Assembly (NCBI GenBank): GCA_014584575.1
Contig: JACTMP010000026.1
Location: 62,001-126,000, forward strand
Source: Chloroflexota bacterium
GTDB lineage: Bacteria; Chloroflexota; Anaerolineae; Promineifilales; Promineifilaceae
Reading direction: 5' to 3'
Length of the DNA: 64,000 nt
The notes below the pieces were generated by a model. The model was not told the origin of the DNA. It saw only the letters and a program-made list of their open reading frames with translations, and did no database searches. Position numbers and translations under genes: made by a program. How positions within the stretch are numbered: the stretch's first letter is position 1; each line of letters opens with the position of its first letter. Positions 8,168 through 16,113 of the stretch are shown here, piece by piece.

Positions 8168-8785
8168 ATGATTATCAATCCCCAAGACCTCCACTACAAC
8201 GACCGTTACAAACTCATCATCGGCTCGGTGGTGCCGCGCCCCATTGCCTGGGTCAGCAGCATGGATAAGGATGGGAATTTGAACCTGGCGCCGTTTAGTT
8301 TTTTCACGGCCGTGGCTTCAGACCCCATGACGCTGCTCTTTTGCCCTGGCTGGAGCAGCCACCGCGGACGCATGAAGGACACCCTCTACAACATCCGCGA
8401 ACTGCCCGAATTTGTGATCAACATCACCGACGAAGCCACCAAAGATGCGATGAATCAAACCGCTACCGAATTTGAGGCCGGTGTGAACGAGTTTGAATGG
8501 GCCGGGTTGACCCCCGTCCCCAGCCAGGTAGTGCGCGTGCCCCGCGTCGCCGAAGCGCCCATTGCCTTCGAGTGCAAATTGCAACAGATTGTGGTGGTGC
8601 ATGAAGGGCCGGGAGGCGGCACGGCCGTGTTTGGCGAGGTGCAGTCCATTTATGTGCGCGATGACGTGATGGTCAACGGCCGTATCCTGCCTGAAGTGCT
8701 GCAACCCATTGGCCGCCTCGCCGGCGCCACCTACGCCCACATCAACAATCTATTCGAGATGCCCCGCATCCCCCCGCCAGAATAA
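8168..8785 (+). CDS. Flavin reductase-like FMN-binding protein
   Basis: A 205-residue split-barrel protein of the flavin reductase domain family. The typical beginning is SVVPRPIAWVSSMDKDGNLNLAPFSFF, followed by DPMTLLFCPG. Members bind FMN and reduce free flavin, or act as NAD(P)H-flavin oxidoreductase partners of monooxygenases. The frame is open further upstream inside the preceding gene, but ATG 8168, just after that gene's stop, begins with the family N-terminus MIINPQDL. Substrate specificity is unknown. Confidence 0.88.
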   Translation: MIINPQDLHYNDRYKLIIGSVVPRPIAWVSSMDKDGNLNLAPFSFFTAVASDPMTLLFCPGWSSHRGRMKDTLYNIRELPEFVINITDEATKDAMNQTATEFEAGVNEFEWAGLTPVPSQVVRVPRVAEAPIAFECKLQQIVVVHEGPGGGTAVFGEVQSIYVRDDVMVNGRILPEVLQPIGRLAGATYAHINNLFEMPRIPPPE

Positions 8786-8788
8786 GAC

Positions 8789-8830
8789 GGTAATTGGGTA
8801 ATGGCGCAATTACCCAACTACCCAATTACC
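8789..8830. repeat. Junction palindrome, GTAATTG-word family (copy 2)
   Basis: GGTAATTGGGTA (8789-8800) pairs with TACCCAATTACC (8819-8830), with an alternative inner pairing TGGGTAAT/ATTACCCA. It lies between two convergent genes and ends just before the dehydrogenase stop. Confidence 0.7.
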
Positions 8831-8832
8831 CG

Positions 8833-10044
8833 TTAAGGGATATTCAACCGATAAATCGTATTGGGGAACTCCAGAGCGTACAGATTTCCCTGACTGTCTT
8901 TGCCAAATGAAGTGAGCATATACCCGGTGCCAGAGAGTGTCCCCAGAAGTTCCACAGACACGCCCGCGCTGTTGTGGGTCAGCAAAAGCAGCTCGCGTGT
9001 ACACGCATCCCCAAATAAGAAATGCCGTCCCGCCTGGTCAGGACGATCCAGTACATAACCACCAATTACGGCACATTTCGGATGATGGGGATAATAATAG
9101 AGGGGCAGATCACCCGTGCCGACGGAATCACATTGATCTTGAATGGGGAAACCGATGAAGGTAGGGCCTTCCATACAAGGCCAGCCAAAGTTTCGCCCCC
9201 ATTGCCCATAAGGGATGTGGTTAATTTCCTCCCAGGTCAAATCATTGACATCGCCGATATAAATATCCCCACTGACCGGATCAAAATCAAAACGCCAGGG
9301 ATTACGCAGCCCTTTAGCTATAATTTGCGCAGAAGCCGGGCAACTGCCAGGGGTTTGATTGCTAAGGTCTAGCCTGACGAGTTTACCTTTGAAGGAATTA
9401 TCTTCTTGTGCGGCCAGCAGACCTCTGTCATCACCAATACCCACATACAAATAGCCGTCAATTGGATGAATGCCCATGCCGCCGCCATTGTGTACCGGAT
9501 AATCCATGCGCAGCGCAAACAGGCGACATTCCGTATTGGGGTCAGCCCAGTTATTGGTTACCTGATACCGAACAACCTGGAACCACTTTTCATCCTCATA
9601 ACGCAAACCTGAGTAAGACACATAGATGTAGCCGTTCGTCCCATAATTGGGATCAAAAACCAGGCTGTATAATCCTTCTTCCAATTCCGTAATTACCCGA
9701 TCACGAATATCCAGGAAAAGGGAAGTTTGCCCATTTGGATGCAATATCTGGATGGTACCTTGTTTTTGTACCACAAACAGCCGGTCGTCTCCGGCATGCG
9801 TAACAAACGTGGGTTCGGCAAAAGCGTTCGTGTACGGCTCTGTCAAAGGTGGCGGTGCCAAAGGTACGTTAACTAACGGTAAATACGCAAAATTGCCGCC
9901 GGTCGCGCTGTTTGGTGAAGTTTGGGCTACGGCCGTTTGGCGGATGGCCAGACCACCCACAACCAACAAGAAAAGGATGATGGTTGAAGTGGAATACAAG
10001 ATGGCTGTGTGTTGAGTTATTTTGTTCTGCAATGGGTTAATCAT
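8833..10044 (-). CDS. Secreted glucose/sorbosone-dehydrogenase-like beta-propeller protein
   Basis: A 403-residue exported protein. An N-terminal hydrophobic anchor (about residues 18-37) leads to the linker NFAYLPLVNVPLAPPP and then a GSDH-type six-bladed propeller: FVTHAGDDRLFVVQKQGTI, YSLVFDPNYGTNGYIYVSY, GYLYVGIGDDRG, KGLRNPWRFDFDPVSGD, IYIGDVNDLTWEEIN and NFGWPCMEG. Family members oxidise sugars with PQQ, but many bacterial relatives have unproven activity; I did not confirm every cofactor residue. GGAGG immediately upstream of ATG 10044 fixes the start; an in-frame ATG at 10086 lacks a site. The YLPLV string near the N-terminus matches the C-terminal ends of other surface proteins here. 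Confidence 0.85.
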   Translation of the reverse strand: MINPLQNKITQHTAILYSTSTIILFLLVVGGLAIRQTAVAQTSPNSATGGNFAYLPLVNVPLAPPPLTEPYTNAFAEPTFVTHAGDDRLFVVQKQGTIQILHPNGQTSLFLDIRDRVITELEEGLYSLVFDPNYGTNGYIYVSYSGLRYEDEKWFQVVRYQVTNNWADPNTECRLFALRMDYPVHNGGGMGIHPIDGYLYVGIGDDRGLLAAQEDNSFKGKLVRLDLSNQTPGSCPASAQIIAKGLRNPWRFDFDPVSGDIYIGDVNDLTWEEINHIPYGQWGRNFGWPCMEGPTFIGFPIQDQCDSVGTGDLPLYYYPHHPKCAVIGGYVLDRPDQAGRHFLFGDACTRELLLLTHNSAGVSVELLGTLSGTGYMLTSFGKDSQGNLYALEFPNTIYRLNIP

Positions 10045-10414
10045 ATTTCCTCCGAGAAGCAAGATGGTGATTGCGGTCACTAACAAAGCTGTTTTGCTTC
10101 GCTTGTGTTTCGACTATGTGTCAATGATCGGTCATAAGTTATACGGCCGTTGCCCCCGAAAAACAACCCGGTTTCATTTCCTTCCAAGACCTTACCTGCC
10201 CAAATTTCCAGGTATATCCCCGCCAGATCGCTAATACCACCATTGCCGATTCCAATTTACACTGGCCCAATCATTATCAGTAAATCGAAATGGGAGGAGT
10301 GGGCATCCTCAGATGCCCACCAGTTCGCATCCTCAGATGCGAACTCCGCTTTGGTCTACTGAATTATCGGTGACTGGTAAACCACCAGCTATAACTTATT
10401 GGAGGATTTTGAGC
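10045..10414. other. Divergent intergenic region between the dehydrogenase and HtrA-like genes
   Basis: 370 bases that must hold both promoters. One ACGGCCGT is near 10141. Twin hairpins with identical CTCA loops lie at 10300-10344. No gene is visible. Confidence 0.5.
10300..10344. repeat. Twin hairpins with CTCA loops
   Basis: TGGGCATC-CTCA-GATGCCCA (10300-10319) and GTTCGCATC-CTCA-GATGCGAAC (10323-10344) are perfect adjacent hairpins sharing the core GCATCCTCAGATGC. They lie about 70 bases upstream of the HtrA-like start and could be regulatory or a small repeat. Confidence 0.6.
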
Positions 10415-11308
10415 ATGAGTAACACACTTGTTGAACTATCCAGCCAGATGGCGGAAATGGCGCAGAGCGCCGGACAAAGCGTTGTGCGGGTGGAGGGGCG
10501 GCGGCGTATCCCCGCCAGCGGCATTGTCTGGTCGGCCGATGGCCTCATCATCACCGCCAACCATGTCGTTTCCCGTGATGAAGGCATTACTGTGGGTCTG
10601 GCCGATGGCGCCAGTGTGCCGGCCACCCTGGTGGGGCGCGACCCCAGCACCGATCTGGCCGTGCTGCGTGTGGATGCCACCCTGACACCCCTTGCGGAAG
10701 CGAACAAACAAGAAGTAGCCGTCGGGAATCTGGTGTTGGCATTGGCCCGGCCTGGCCGCAGTGTGCAGGCTGCCTGGGGCATCATCAGCGCCCTGGGGGA
10801 TAGCTGGCGCACCGGCGGCGGTGGCATCATTGACCGTTATGTGCAAACCGACCTGGTGATGTATCCCGGTTTTTCCGGCGGGCCGCTGGTGGGGGCTGAT
10901 GGCGCGTTGATTGGGCTAAACACCTCCGCATTGGCGCGGGGTGTGAGCGTGGCTGCGCCTACGGTAACGCTGGCGCGGGTGGCGGATACACTGCTGGCGC
11001 ACGGCCGTGTCCGGCGTGGCTACCTGGGCGTCAGCACCCAACGTGTGCATTTGCCGGAACCATTGCGAGAGGCGGTAGGGCAAAAACGGGGTCTGCTGGT
11101 CATCACCGTCGAGCCAGACAGCCCGGTGGAGAAAGGCGGCCTGACATTGGGCGATACCATCGTGGCAGTGGGCGGCACGGCCGTACACAACCACGACGAT
11201 CTACTGGCAGCCCTATCCGGCGACAAAATCGGTACGGCCGTGCCCATCACCATCCTGCGCGGTGGTCAGGTGCAGACGGCAGAGATAGTCGTGGGGGAAC
11301 GGCCGTGA
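10415..11308 (+). CDS. HtrA/DegP-like serine protease with PDZ domain
   Basis: A 297-residue trypsin-fold protease followed by one PDZ domain. The catalytic triad is the His in TANHVVSRDE, the Asp in DPSTDLAVLRVD and the Ser in YPGFSGGPLVG. The PDZ part (about residues 195-297) contains GYLGVSTQRVHLPE, GLLVITVEPDSPVEKGGLTLGDTIVAVGG. No signal peptide or anchor is seen, so it may be cytoplasmic, unlike classical DegP. The strong GGAGG before ATG 10415 decides the start. A palindrome (11314-11349) follows the stop. Confidence 0.92.
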   Translation: MSNTLVELSSQMAEMAQSAGQSVVRVEGRRRIPASGIVWSADGLIITANHVVSRDEGITVGLADGASVPATLVGRDPSTDLAVLRVDATLTPLAEANKQEVAVGNLVLALARPGRSVQAAWGIISALGDSWRTGGGGIIDRYVQTDLVMYPGFSGGPLVGADGALIGLNTSALARGVSVAAPTVTLARVADTLLAHGRVRRGYLGVSTQRVHLPEPLREAVGQKRGLLVITVEPDSPVEKGGLTLGDTIVAVGGTAVHNHDDLLAALSGDKIGTAVPITILRGGQVQTAEIVVGERP

Positions 11309-11313
11309 GCAGC

Positions 11314-11349
11314 AATTGGGTAATTGAGTGAATGCTCAATTACCCAATT
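11314..11349. repeat. Junction palindrome, GTAATTG-word family (copy 3)
   Basis: A perfect 15-base stem, AATTGGGTAATTGAG (11314-11328) with its complement (11335-11349), and a 6-base loop, directly after the protease stop and without a T-tract. Confidence 0.75.
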
Positions 11350-11375
11350 ATCCTTCCCTTCCTCCTGTTTCTTCA

Positions 11376-11492
11376 GCAATTCTCAATTTGGCAAAACCCG
11401 GCGATTAAAATCGCGGCTACAAGCAGCAAAGCCGACCTTCGTCGGCTAAGACCAGTCGGCGAAGGCCGACTTCGCCTTTTGTTGGTGCAATT
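11376..11492 (+). mobile_element. MITE-like element, copy A (right end lost)
   Basis: Begins GCAATTCTCAATTTGGCAAAACCCGGCG and contains two internal hairpins around AGCCGAcc-TTCG-tcggct and AGTCGGC-gaa-gGCCGACT. It matches the copies at 33417-33552 and 62917-63066 over most of its length but lacks the right terminal repeat. No ORF inside. Confidence 0.7.
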
Positions 11493-11513
11493 GCTTCTGT
11501 TTCTTTCACAAGA

Positions 11514-11561
11514 TTGACATTTTCGCATTATCGTATAGTCTATTAGCGTGACATAATGTCA
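11514..11561 (+). promoter_or_regulatory. Promoter and operator-like palindrome of the LysM lipoprotein gene
   Basis: TTGACA at 11514-11519, with TAGTCT (11536-11541, 16-base spacer) or TATAGT (11534-11539) as the -10. The perfect inverted repeat TGACAT-A-ATGTCA at 11549-11561 lies at the expected start point and could bind a regulator. Confidence 0.55.
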
Positions 11562-11589
11562 TCTTGTATATCGAAACAGGAGGATTCCC

Positions 11590-12318
11590 ATGAAACGAAA
11601 ACAATTTTCCCAATGGCTGGCTTTGGTAGCTTTGCTAATTTTGTTTACAGCTTGTCGCAACAATGATACTCAACCGGCCACAACCACTGAAGACGCCTAC
11701 CCTGGCGCTTCCACCACTTTAGTGGGTGAAGCTCAGCCCCAGATACCCAGCAACCAGGGTGTGGAGAGTTCGATGGCGCCCACACCAGAACCACCTGCCC
11801 CAGAAGTGACGGTCGAAACCCCGGCGCCTGCTGAGCCTGAGGCCGCCGGTAGTGGGGCGGCGCAACCGACCACTGGCGCCATTACGACCCAACATACCGT
11901 GCAAGAGCGGGAATGGCTGCACCAGATTGCTCGCTGTTATGGCGCTTCTGCCTCAGAGATTGTCACCGCTAACGGCTTACCACATCCAGGCTGGATTATG
12001 GCCGGCGAAGTATGGAATATCCCCAATGTAGGCAGTGTGGACACCCCCATTGGCCCCCCGTGCCTGATCCATTATCAGGTCAAAGCTGGTGATACGTTGT
12101 TGTCCATATCACGTGTTTATAGTGTGCCGTTGAATGTGCTGGTGTTTGCCAATTATGGCTGTTATGGCTACAACGCGCATTATGATTATGTGCCCGGCGG
12201 CCCAAACTACTACGGGTACGGTTATTTGGGTGGTTGTTACTATACGGGGTATCCTACCATTTTTGTTGGTGATCTTCTGGTTATCCCCGTCACCCATGAG
12301 AATGCGGCTTTACGTTAA
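11590..12318 (+). CDS. LysM-domain lipoprotein
   Basis: A 242-residue lipoprotein. The lipobox LFTAC gives an acylated Cys at about residue 21, followed by a Pro/Glu-rich spacer of about 80 residues and two LysM motifs: HTVQEREWLHQIARCYG and YQVKAGDTLLSISRVYS. LysM binds N-acetylglucosamine polymers such as peptidoglycan. The second LysM is split: a 40-residue Tyr/Gly/Cys-rich insert (NYGCYGYNAHYDYVPGG to CYYTGYP) separates its helices from the closing FVGDLLVIP. AGGAGG lies 6 bases before the ATG. A terminator follows. Confidence 0.88.
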   Translation: MKRKQFSQWLALVALLILFTACRNNDTQPATTTEDAYPGASTTLVGEAQPQIPSNQGVESSMAPTPEPPAPEVTVETPAPAEPEAAGSGAAQPTTGAITTQHTVQEREWLHQIARCYGASASEIVTANGLPHPGWIMAGEVWNIPNVGSVDTPIGPPCLIHYQVKAGDTLLSISRVYSVPLNVLVFANYGCYGYNAHYDYVPGGPNYYGYGYLGGCYYTGYPTIFVGDLLVIPVTHENAALR

Positions 12319-12367
12319 ATAGCCTGATTACCTCTCCATCTGACATTCATACGTAAATCAAGATTAG

Positions 12368-12415
12368 ACCCTGGCTGGTACCGAAAAGACCGGCCAGGGT
12401 TTGTTATTTTTAGAA
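12368..12415 (+). terminator. Rho-independent terminator after the LysM lipoprotein
   Basis: ACCCTGGC (12368-12375) pairs with GCCAGGGT (12393-12400), followed by the T-rich tract TTGTTATTTTT. Confidence 0.8.
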
Positions 12416-12430
12416 CTTGTGACCCTGCGG

Positions 12431-12459
12431 CTGACAGGTTTCAGGTCAGGGTGTATACT
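12431..12459 (+). promoter_or_regulatory. Promoter of the molybdenum hydroxylase gene
   Basis: CTGACA (12431-12436), a 17-base spacer and TATACT (12454-12459) preceded by TG. The predicted start near 12466 leaves a leader of about 145 bases. Confidence 0.6.
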
Positions 12460-12465
12460 GGCTGC

Positions 12466-12611
12466 ACTTATTTACTCATTCATTGTTTGTAGGGTTAGGA
12501 GAGCCGCACGCCCATGTGCTGCTTGTTTGCACCCCGGTGTGTGAACTCCTCAAATTCGGCCTGGTCAGGCGCAAGCCAGCATCAACGAGTTGAACTGGCT
12601 CGGAGGGAAAA
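12466..12611 (+). promoter_or_regulatory. Structured 5' leader of the molybdenum hydroxylase mRNA (candidate riboswitch)
   Basis: Several nested hairpins can form: AGGAG pairing with CTCCT around GCAC-gcccat-GTGC, then GCCTG-gt-CAGGC, then GCCAG-ca-TCAAC-ga-GTTGA-a-CTGGC, which ends just before the ribosome binding site GGAGGG. The last helix could control access to the ribosome binding site. A molybdenum-cofactor riboswitch would fit the gene but I could not match its consensus, so the ligand is open. Confidence 0.4.
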
Positions 12612-15194
12612 ATGGAATTCCTACTGAATGGACAAACCAGACATTATGATGGCGATACCGATCTGTCGCTGCTGACTTATTTACGGGAACACGAGGGCAT
12701 CCTATCGCCCAAAGATGGCTGTGCGCCGCAGGCGGCCTGTGGTTGCTGCGTGGTGCAGTTGAACGACAAGGCGGTATTAGGCTGCGCCACCAAGATGAGC
12801 CGGGTGGCGGGCGGCGAAGTGACTACCATTGAAGGATTGGGCGATTATCGGCAGCGGGTGTATGCCAACTCGTTTGTGGCCTGCGGCGGGGTGCAGTGTG
12901 GCTTTTGCATTCCCGGCATTGTGATGCAGGCGCATGTGCTGATTGGGCACAACGCGGAACCGAGCCGGGCCGATGTGGAAAAGGCGCTCACGCCACACCT
13001 GTGCCGCTGCACGGGCTACAAGAAAATTGTAGATGCGGTGATCATGGCTGCTGACGCTATTCGCCATGAGGAAGAGGTGGAGTTGCCGGAGAGTAACGGC
13101 CGTATCGGTTCCCGTCTGCCCAAATACAAAGCCACCCAACTGGTGCTGGGCCAGCATCATTACGTGGATGACATCCAGATAGCGGGCATGAAACATGGCG
13201 CGTTGAAATTCAGCGACCATCCTCGCGCCCGTGTGCTGAAGATTGACACGAGCGCGGTGGAACAGATGGCGGGGGTAGTGCGGGTGTTCACGGCCGGTGA
13301 CTTCCCCGGCGACCGCTTTGTGGGCCTGATCAAACAAGATTGGCCGCAAATGATTGCCGAGGGCGAAATCACCCGCTACGTGGGGGATGTGCTGGCGCTG
13401 GTGGTGGCCGAATCCGATGCACTGGCGCGAGAGGCCGTCAGCAAAATTGTGGTCGAGTATGAGGTGCTGGAACCGATTACCGATATGCACACGGCCGTGC
13501 AGCCGGACAGCCCCACCGTACATGGCAACGACAGCAATATTCTTTCCCGCTCCGTCACCCATCGCGGTGATGTGGAACAGGCGCGGGCCAGTTCAGCCTA
13601 TACCACGCGCGGCGTTTTCCAGACGCAGATGATTGAGCATGGTTTTATGGAGCCGGAGTGTGCCATTGCGTATCCGGCGGGCGATGGTCTTGAAGTGCTG
13701 TCGCAGGGGCAGGGGGTGTTTGAAGACCGGGTGCAGATTGCCAAACTACTTGGCCTGCCGCAGGCGAAGGTGCGGGTGCAAATGGTGCCCAATGGCGGTG
13801 GTTTTGGTGGCAAGGAAGATTTAGCCACGCAGGGTCATGCTGCTTTAGCCGCTTACCTGTTGCAACAGCCGGTGAAGGTGCGCCTGACCCGTGATGAGTC
13901 CATCGCCTTTCACCCCAAGCGCCATCCTATCTGGATGGATTACGAAATTGGCTGTGATACGCAGGGCAAATTTACCTTTTGCAAGGTGGCTTTTGTGGGG
14001 GACACGGGCGCGTATGCTTCGGTGGGCATGAAGGTGCTGGAGCGGTCGGCGGGACATGCCACGGGGGCGTATAGTTTTCCGGTGACGGATGTGGTGGCGA
14101 CGGCCGTGTACACCAACAACCTCCCCTGCGGCGCGATGCGTGGTTTTGGGGTGAATCAGGCCGCCTTTGGCCTGGAAAGCCTGATTGATGACCTGTGCGA
14201 AAAAGGCGGCTTCGACCGCTGGCAGTTCCGCTATGATAATGCCCTGGACGATGGACACATGACCGCCACCGGGCAGGTCATTGAATCTGGCGCGGGGGCG
14301 AAAGCGACGCTGCTGGCGGTGAAGGATGAATTTTATAAGGCGAAGTATGCCGGGCTGGCTTGTGGCATCAAGAACACGGGTATCGGCAACGGGATGCCGG
14401 ACTTTTCCTCGGCGCGGATCACCATTGCCGCACCGGACAAGATCATCATTGATCATGGCTGGACGGAGATGGGGCAGGGAGTGAACACGATGGCCGTGCA
14501 AGTGGTGTGTTACGAGACAGGGTTGTCGCCCTCGCTGTTTGAAGTGCGCATAGGCACTGAATCAGAACAAGAGGCAGGTATGACGACCGCTTCCCGCGCC
14601 ACGTCGCTGGTGGGTAATGCGCTGATTGATGCCTGCAAAGGATTGAAAGCTGACCTGGAAAAGCACACATTGGCGGAATTGGTGGGGCGGGTGTATGACG
14701 GCCGTTGGGTGGTAGATTGGACCACCAAACCGGGCGCGCCGGTGGAAAAGGTGTACACCCATTACTCCTACAGCTACGCCACGCAGTTGGTCATCCTGGA
14801 CGAAGAGAAGGGGTTTGTGCAAAAGGTGATTGCCGCCCACGACGCGGGCAAAATTTTCAACCCGACTCTGTTTGAGGGACAGTTGGAAGGCTCGATCCAC
14901 ATGGGGTTGGGGTATGCGGTTAGCGAGGAGTTGGTAATGGTAGACGGCCGTCCGCAATCCACCATGCTGCGGCAAATGGGCATCCTGCGCGCCAAAGAAA
15001 TGCCGGAAATGGAGATCATTGGCGTGGAAGTGCCTGACCCGTATGGTCCGTATGGAGCCAAGGGGGTGGGCGAAATTGGGCTGGTGCCCACAGCCGGGGC
15101 CGTGGCCAACGCCCTCTACCAATTCGATGGCGTGCGCCGCACCCAACTCCCCATGCGTATCCCCAAACGCGGCCTGCAAAAACGGACGAATTAG
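12612..15194 (+). CDS. Xanthine dehydrogenase-family molybdenum hydroxylase (fused 2Fe-2S and Mo domains)
   Basis: An 860-residue single chain: ferredoxin-type 2Fe-2S domain (about 1-75), second 2Fe-2S helical domain (about 80-150; C96-x2-C99-x31-C131-x-C133 is canonical), then the molybdopterin domains with GGGFGGKED, PCGAMRGFGVNQ and the catalytic Glu in KGVGEIG. There is no FAD domain. The layout fits aldehyde oxidoreductase-like and selenium-dependent-hydroxylase-like enzymes, which hydroxylate purines, aldehydes or N-heterocycles. The first cluster motif is unusual: C37-x5-C43-x2-C46 rather than C-x4-C-x2-C, with an extra Cys45. The nearby 8-oxoguanine-deaminase-like gene and mobA favour a purine substrate. 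No XdhC maturation factor is seen. Confidence 0.9.
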   Translation: MEFLLNGQTRHYDGDTDLSLLTYLREHEGILSPKDGCAPQAACGCCVVQLNDKAVLGCATKMSRVAGGEVTTIEGLGDYRQRVYANSFVACGGVQCGFCIPGIVMQAHVLIGHNAEPSRADVEKALTPHLCRCTGYKKIVDAVIMAADAIRHEEEVELPESNGRIGSRLPKYKATQLVLGQHHYVDDIQIAGMKHGALKFSDHPRARVLKIDTSAVEQMAGVVRVFTAGDFPGDRFVGLIKQDWPQMIAEGEITRYVGDVLALVVAESDALAREAVSKIVVEYEVLEPITDMHTAVQPDSPTVHGNDSNILSRSVTHRGDVEQARASSAYTTRGVFQTQMIEHGFMEPECAIAYPAGDGLEVLSQGQGVFEDRVQIAKLLGLPQAKVRVQMVPNGGGFGGKEDLATQGHAALAAYLLQQPVKVRLTRDESIAFHPKRHPIWMDYEIGCDTQGKFTFCKVAFVGDTGAYASVGMKVLERSAGHATGAYSFPVTDVVATAVYTNNLPCGAMRGFGVNQAAFGLESLIDDLCEKGGFDRWQFRYDNALDDGHMTATGQVIESGAGAKATLLAVKDEFYKAKYAGLACGIKNTGIGNGMPDFSSARITIAAPDKIIIDHGWTEMGQGVNTMAVQVVCYETGLSPSLFEVRIGTESEQEAGMTTASRATSLVGNALIDACKGLKADLEKHTLAELVGRVYDGRWVVDWTTKPGAPVEKVYTHYSYSYATQLVILDEEKGFVQKVIAAHDAGKIFNPTLFEGQLEGSIHMGLGYAVSEELVMVDGRPQSTMLRQMGILRAKEMPEMEIIGVEVPDPYGPYGAKGVGEIGLVPTAGAVANALYQFDGVRRTQLPMRIPKRGLQKRTN

Positions 15195-15198
15195 TTAT

Positions 15199-15244
15199 GG
15201 AGGGGAGGCTTTAGCCGAACCGTATCGGCTAAAGCCTCCCCTCC
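15199..15244. repeat. Perfect 20-base hairpin, GGCTTTAGCCGA family (copy 1)
   Basis: GGAGGGGAGGCTTTAGCCGA (15199-15218) and its exact complement (15225-15244) flank a 6-base loop, just after the hydroxylase stop. A diverged copy is at 31420-31466. It lacks a T-tract. Confidence 0.75.
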
Positions 15245-15273
15245 GTTTACGCAGCGAACTCATTTTATGCTAT

Positions 15274-15283
15274 CATAATTATG
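15274..15283 (+). promoter_or_regulatory. Operator-like palindrome ahead of the vapBC pair
   Basis: CATAATTATG is a perfect palindrome 24 bases before the antitoxin start, inside an AT-rich stretch with a wider TCATA...TATGA symmetry (15273-15298). Ribbon-helix-helix antitoxins usually bind such sites and autorepress. Confidence 0.45.
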
Positions 15284-15306
15284 CATGTATAACTATGAGG
15301 TGACTT

Positions 15307-15597
15307 ATGATACGCACAACCATCATGGCTGAAGAAGAACTGCTATATAAGATCGATCAGATTGCCCGACGCAAAGGTATGTCAAAGGCGGCAATTATCC
15401 GTGAGGCTTTGCTTGAGTATGTGGTGGAAGAAGAAACCAGTGACCCTGTTGCCGACCCATTGGTGCGTTTAATTGGTCTGGCTGGCGAATGGGCAGTGCC
15501 TACTGATTTTTCTGACGGAAAGGACGAAGAATACATTCAAGAAACGATTCACCCATTATATGGTTTTGCGGTACGCGATGAAGAAGACATTAGATGA
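15307..15597 (+). CDS. Ribbon-helix-helix antitoxin (VapB-like)
   Basis: A 96-residue protein whose first 45 residues (TTIMAEEELLYKIDQIARRK, then GMSKAAIIREALLEYV) form a typical ribbon-helix-helix/CopG DNA-binding domain. The acidic C-terminal part probably wraps around and inhibits the toxin. Its stop overlaps the start of the PIN-domain gene by four bases, the standard toxin-antitoxin layout. It would also repress its own promoter through the AT-rich palindrome upstream. Confidence 0.87.
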   Translation: MIRTTIMAEEELLYKIDQIARRKGMSKAAIIREALLEYVVEEETSDPVADPLVRLIGLAGEWAVPTDFSDGKDEEYIQETIHPLYGFAVRDEEDIR

Positions 15598-16010
15598 AGA
15601 AAACGCTGCTTGATTCCAGTTTTTTATTCTCGGTAATCAATCACCAGGATGCGCACCATACCGCCTGTGTGCAAATTGTATTGGACACGTCCTGGGAAAA
15701 GCACATCTTGCCCACAGTGATTCCTGAGACCTGCTATCTGCTCAACAAACGGCTTGGGCATCCGGTGATGCGGGCTTTTGTGGACAATTTGCAGGACCCG
15801 CGCTGGAGAATTGAGCAAATGACGGCGCAGGATTTTGCGCGTACCAGCCAGATTCTAAACCAGTATGCAGATGCACGGCTTGATCTGGTTGACGCCACTA
15901 TTGTGGCTGTGGCCGAACGAATGGGTATTGATACCATCCTTACCTTAGATCGGCGGGATTTTGGGATGATACGGCCGCAGCACACCGCTTACTTCACCCT
16001 TTTGCCGTAA
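15594..16010 (+). CDS. PIN-domain ribonuclease toxin (VapC-like)
   Basis: A 138-residue PIN-domain protein. The acidic metal-binding residues are the Asp of LLDSSFLF, the Glu of VIPETCYLL, the Asp of DLVDATIVAVAE and the Asp of TLDRRDFG, the normal four. VapC toxins cleave tRNA or rRNA when not bound by antitoxin. It is coupled to the upstream antitoxin by an ATGA overlap. No exact ACGGCCGT occurs in the pair, which fits later arrival by transfer. Confidence 0.9.
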   Translation: MKKTLLDSSFLFSVINHQDAHHTACVQIVLDTSWEKHILPTVIPETCYLLNKRLGHPVMRAFVDNLQDPRWRIEQMTAQDFARTSQILNQYADARLDLVDATIVAVAERMGIDTILTLDRRDFGMIRPQHTAYFTLLP

Positions 16011-16012
16011 CA

Positions 16013-16071
16013 GGGAGATTGGGAGATTAAGAGATTGAGGGATTGTTTGTCTCTTAATCTCCTAATCTCCC
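16013..16071. repeat. Junction palindrome, GAGATTG-word family
   Basis: A 21-base stem with one mismatch (16013-16033 and 16051-16071), arms of GGGAGATT words, with further AATCTCC words to 16086. It begins 3 bases after the toxin stop. Confidence 0.75.
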
Positions 16072-16113
16072 AATCTCTCAATCTCCTCATCTTCTGCTCT
16101 ACGGAGTGATAAC

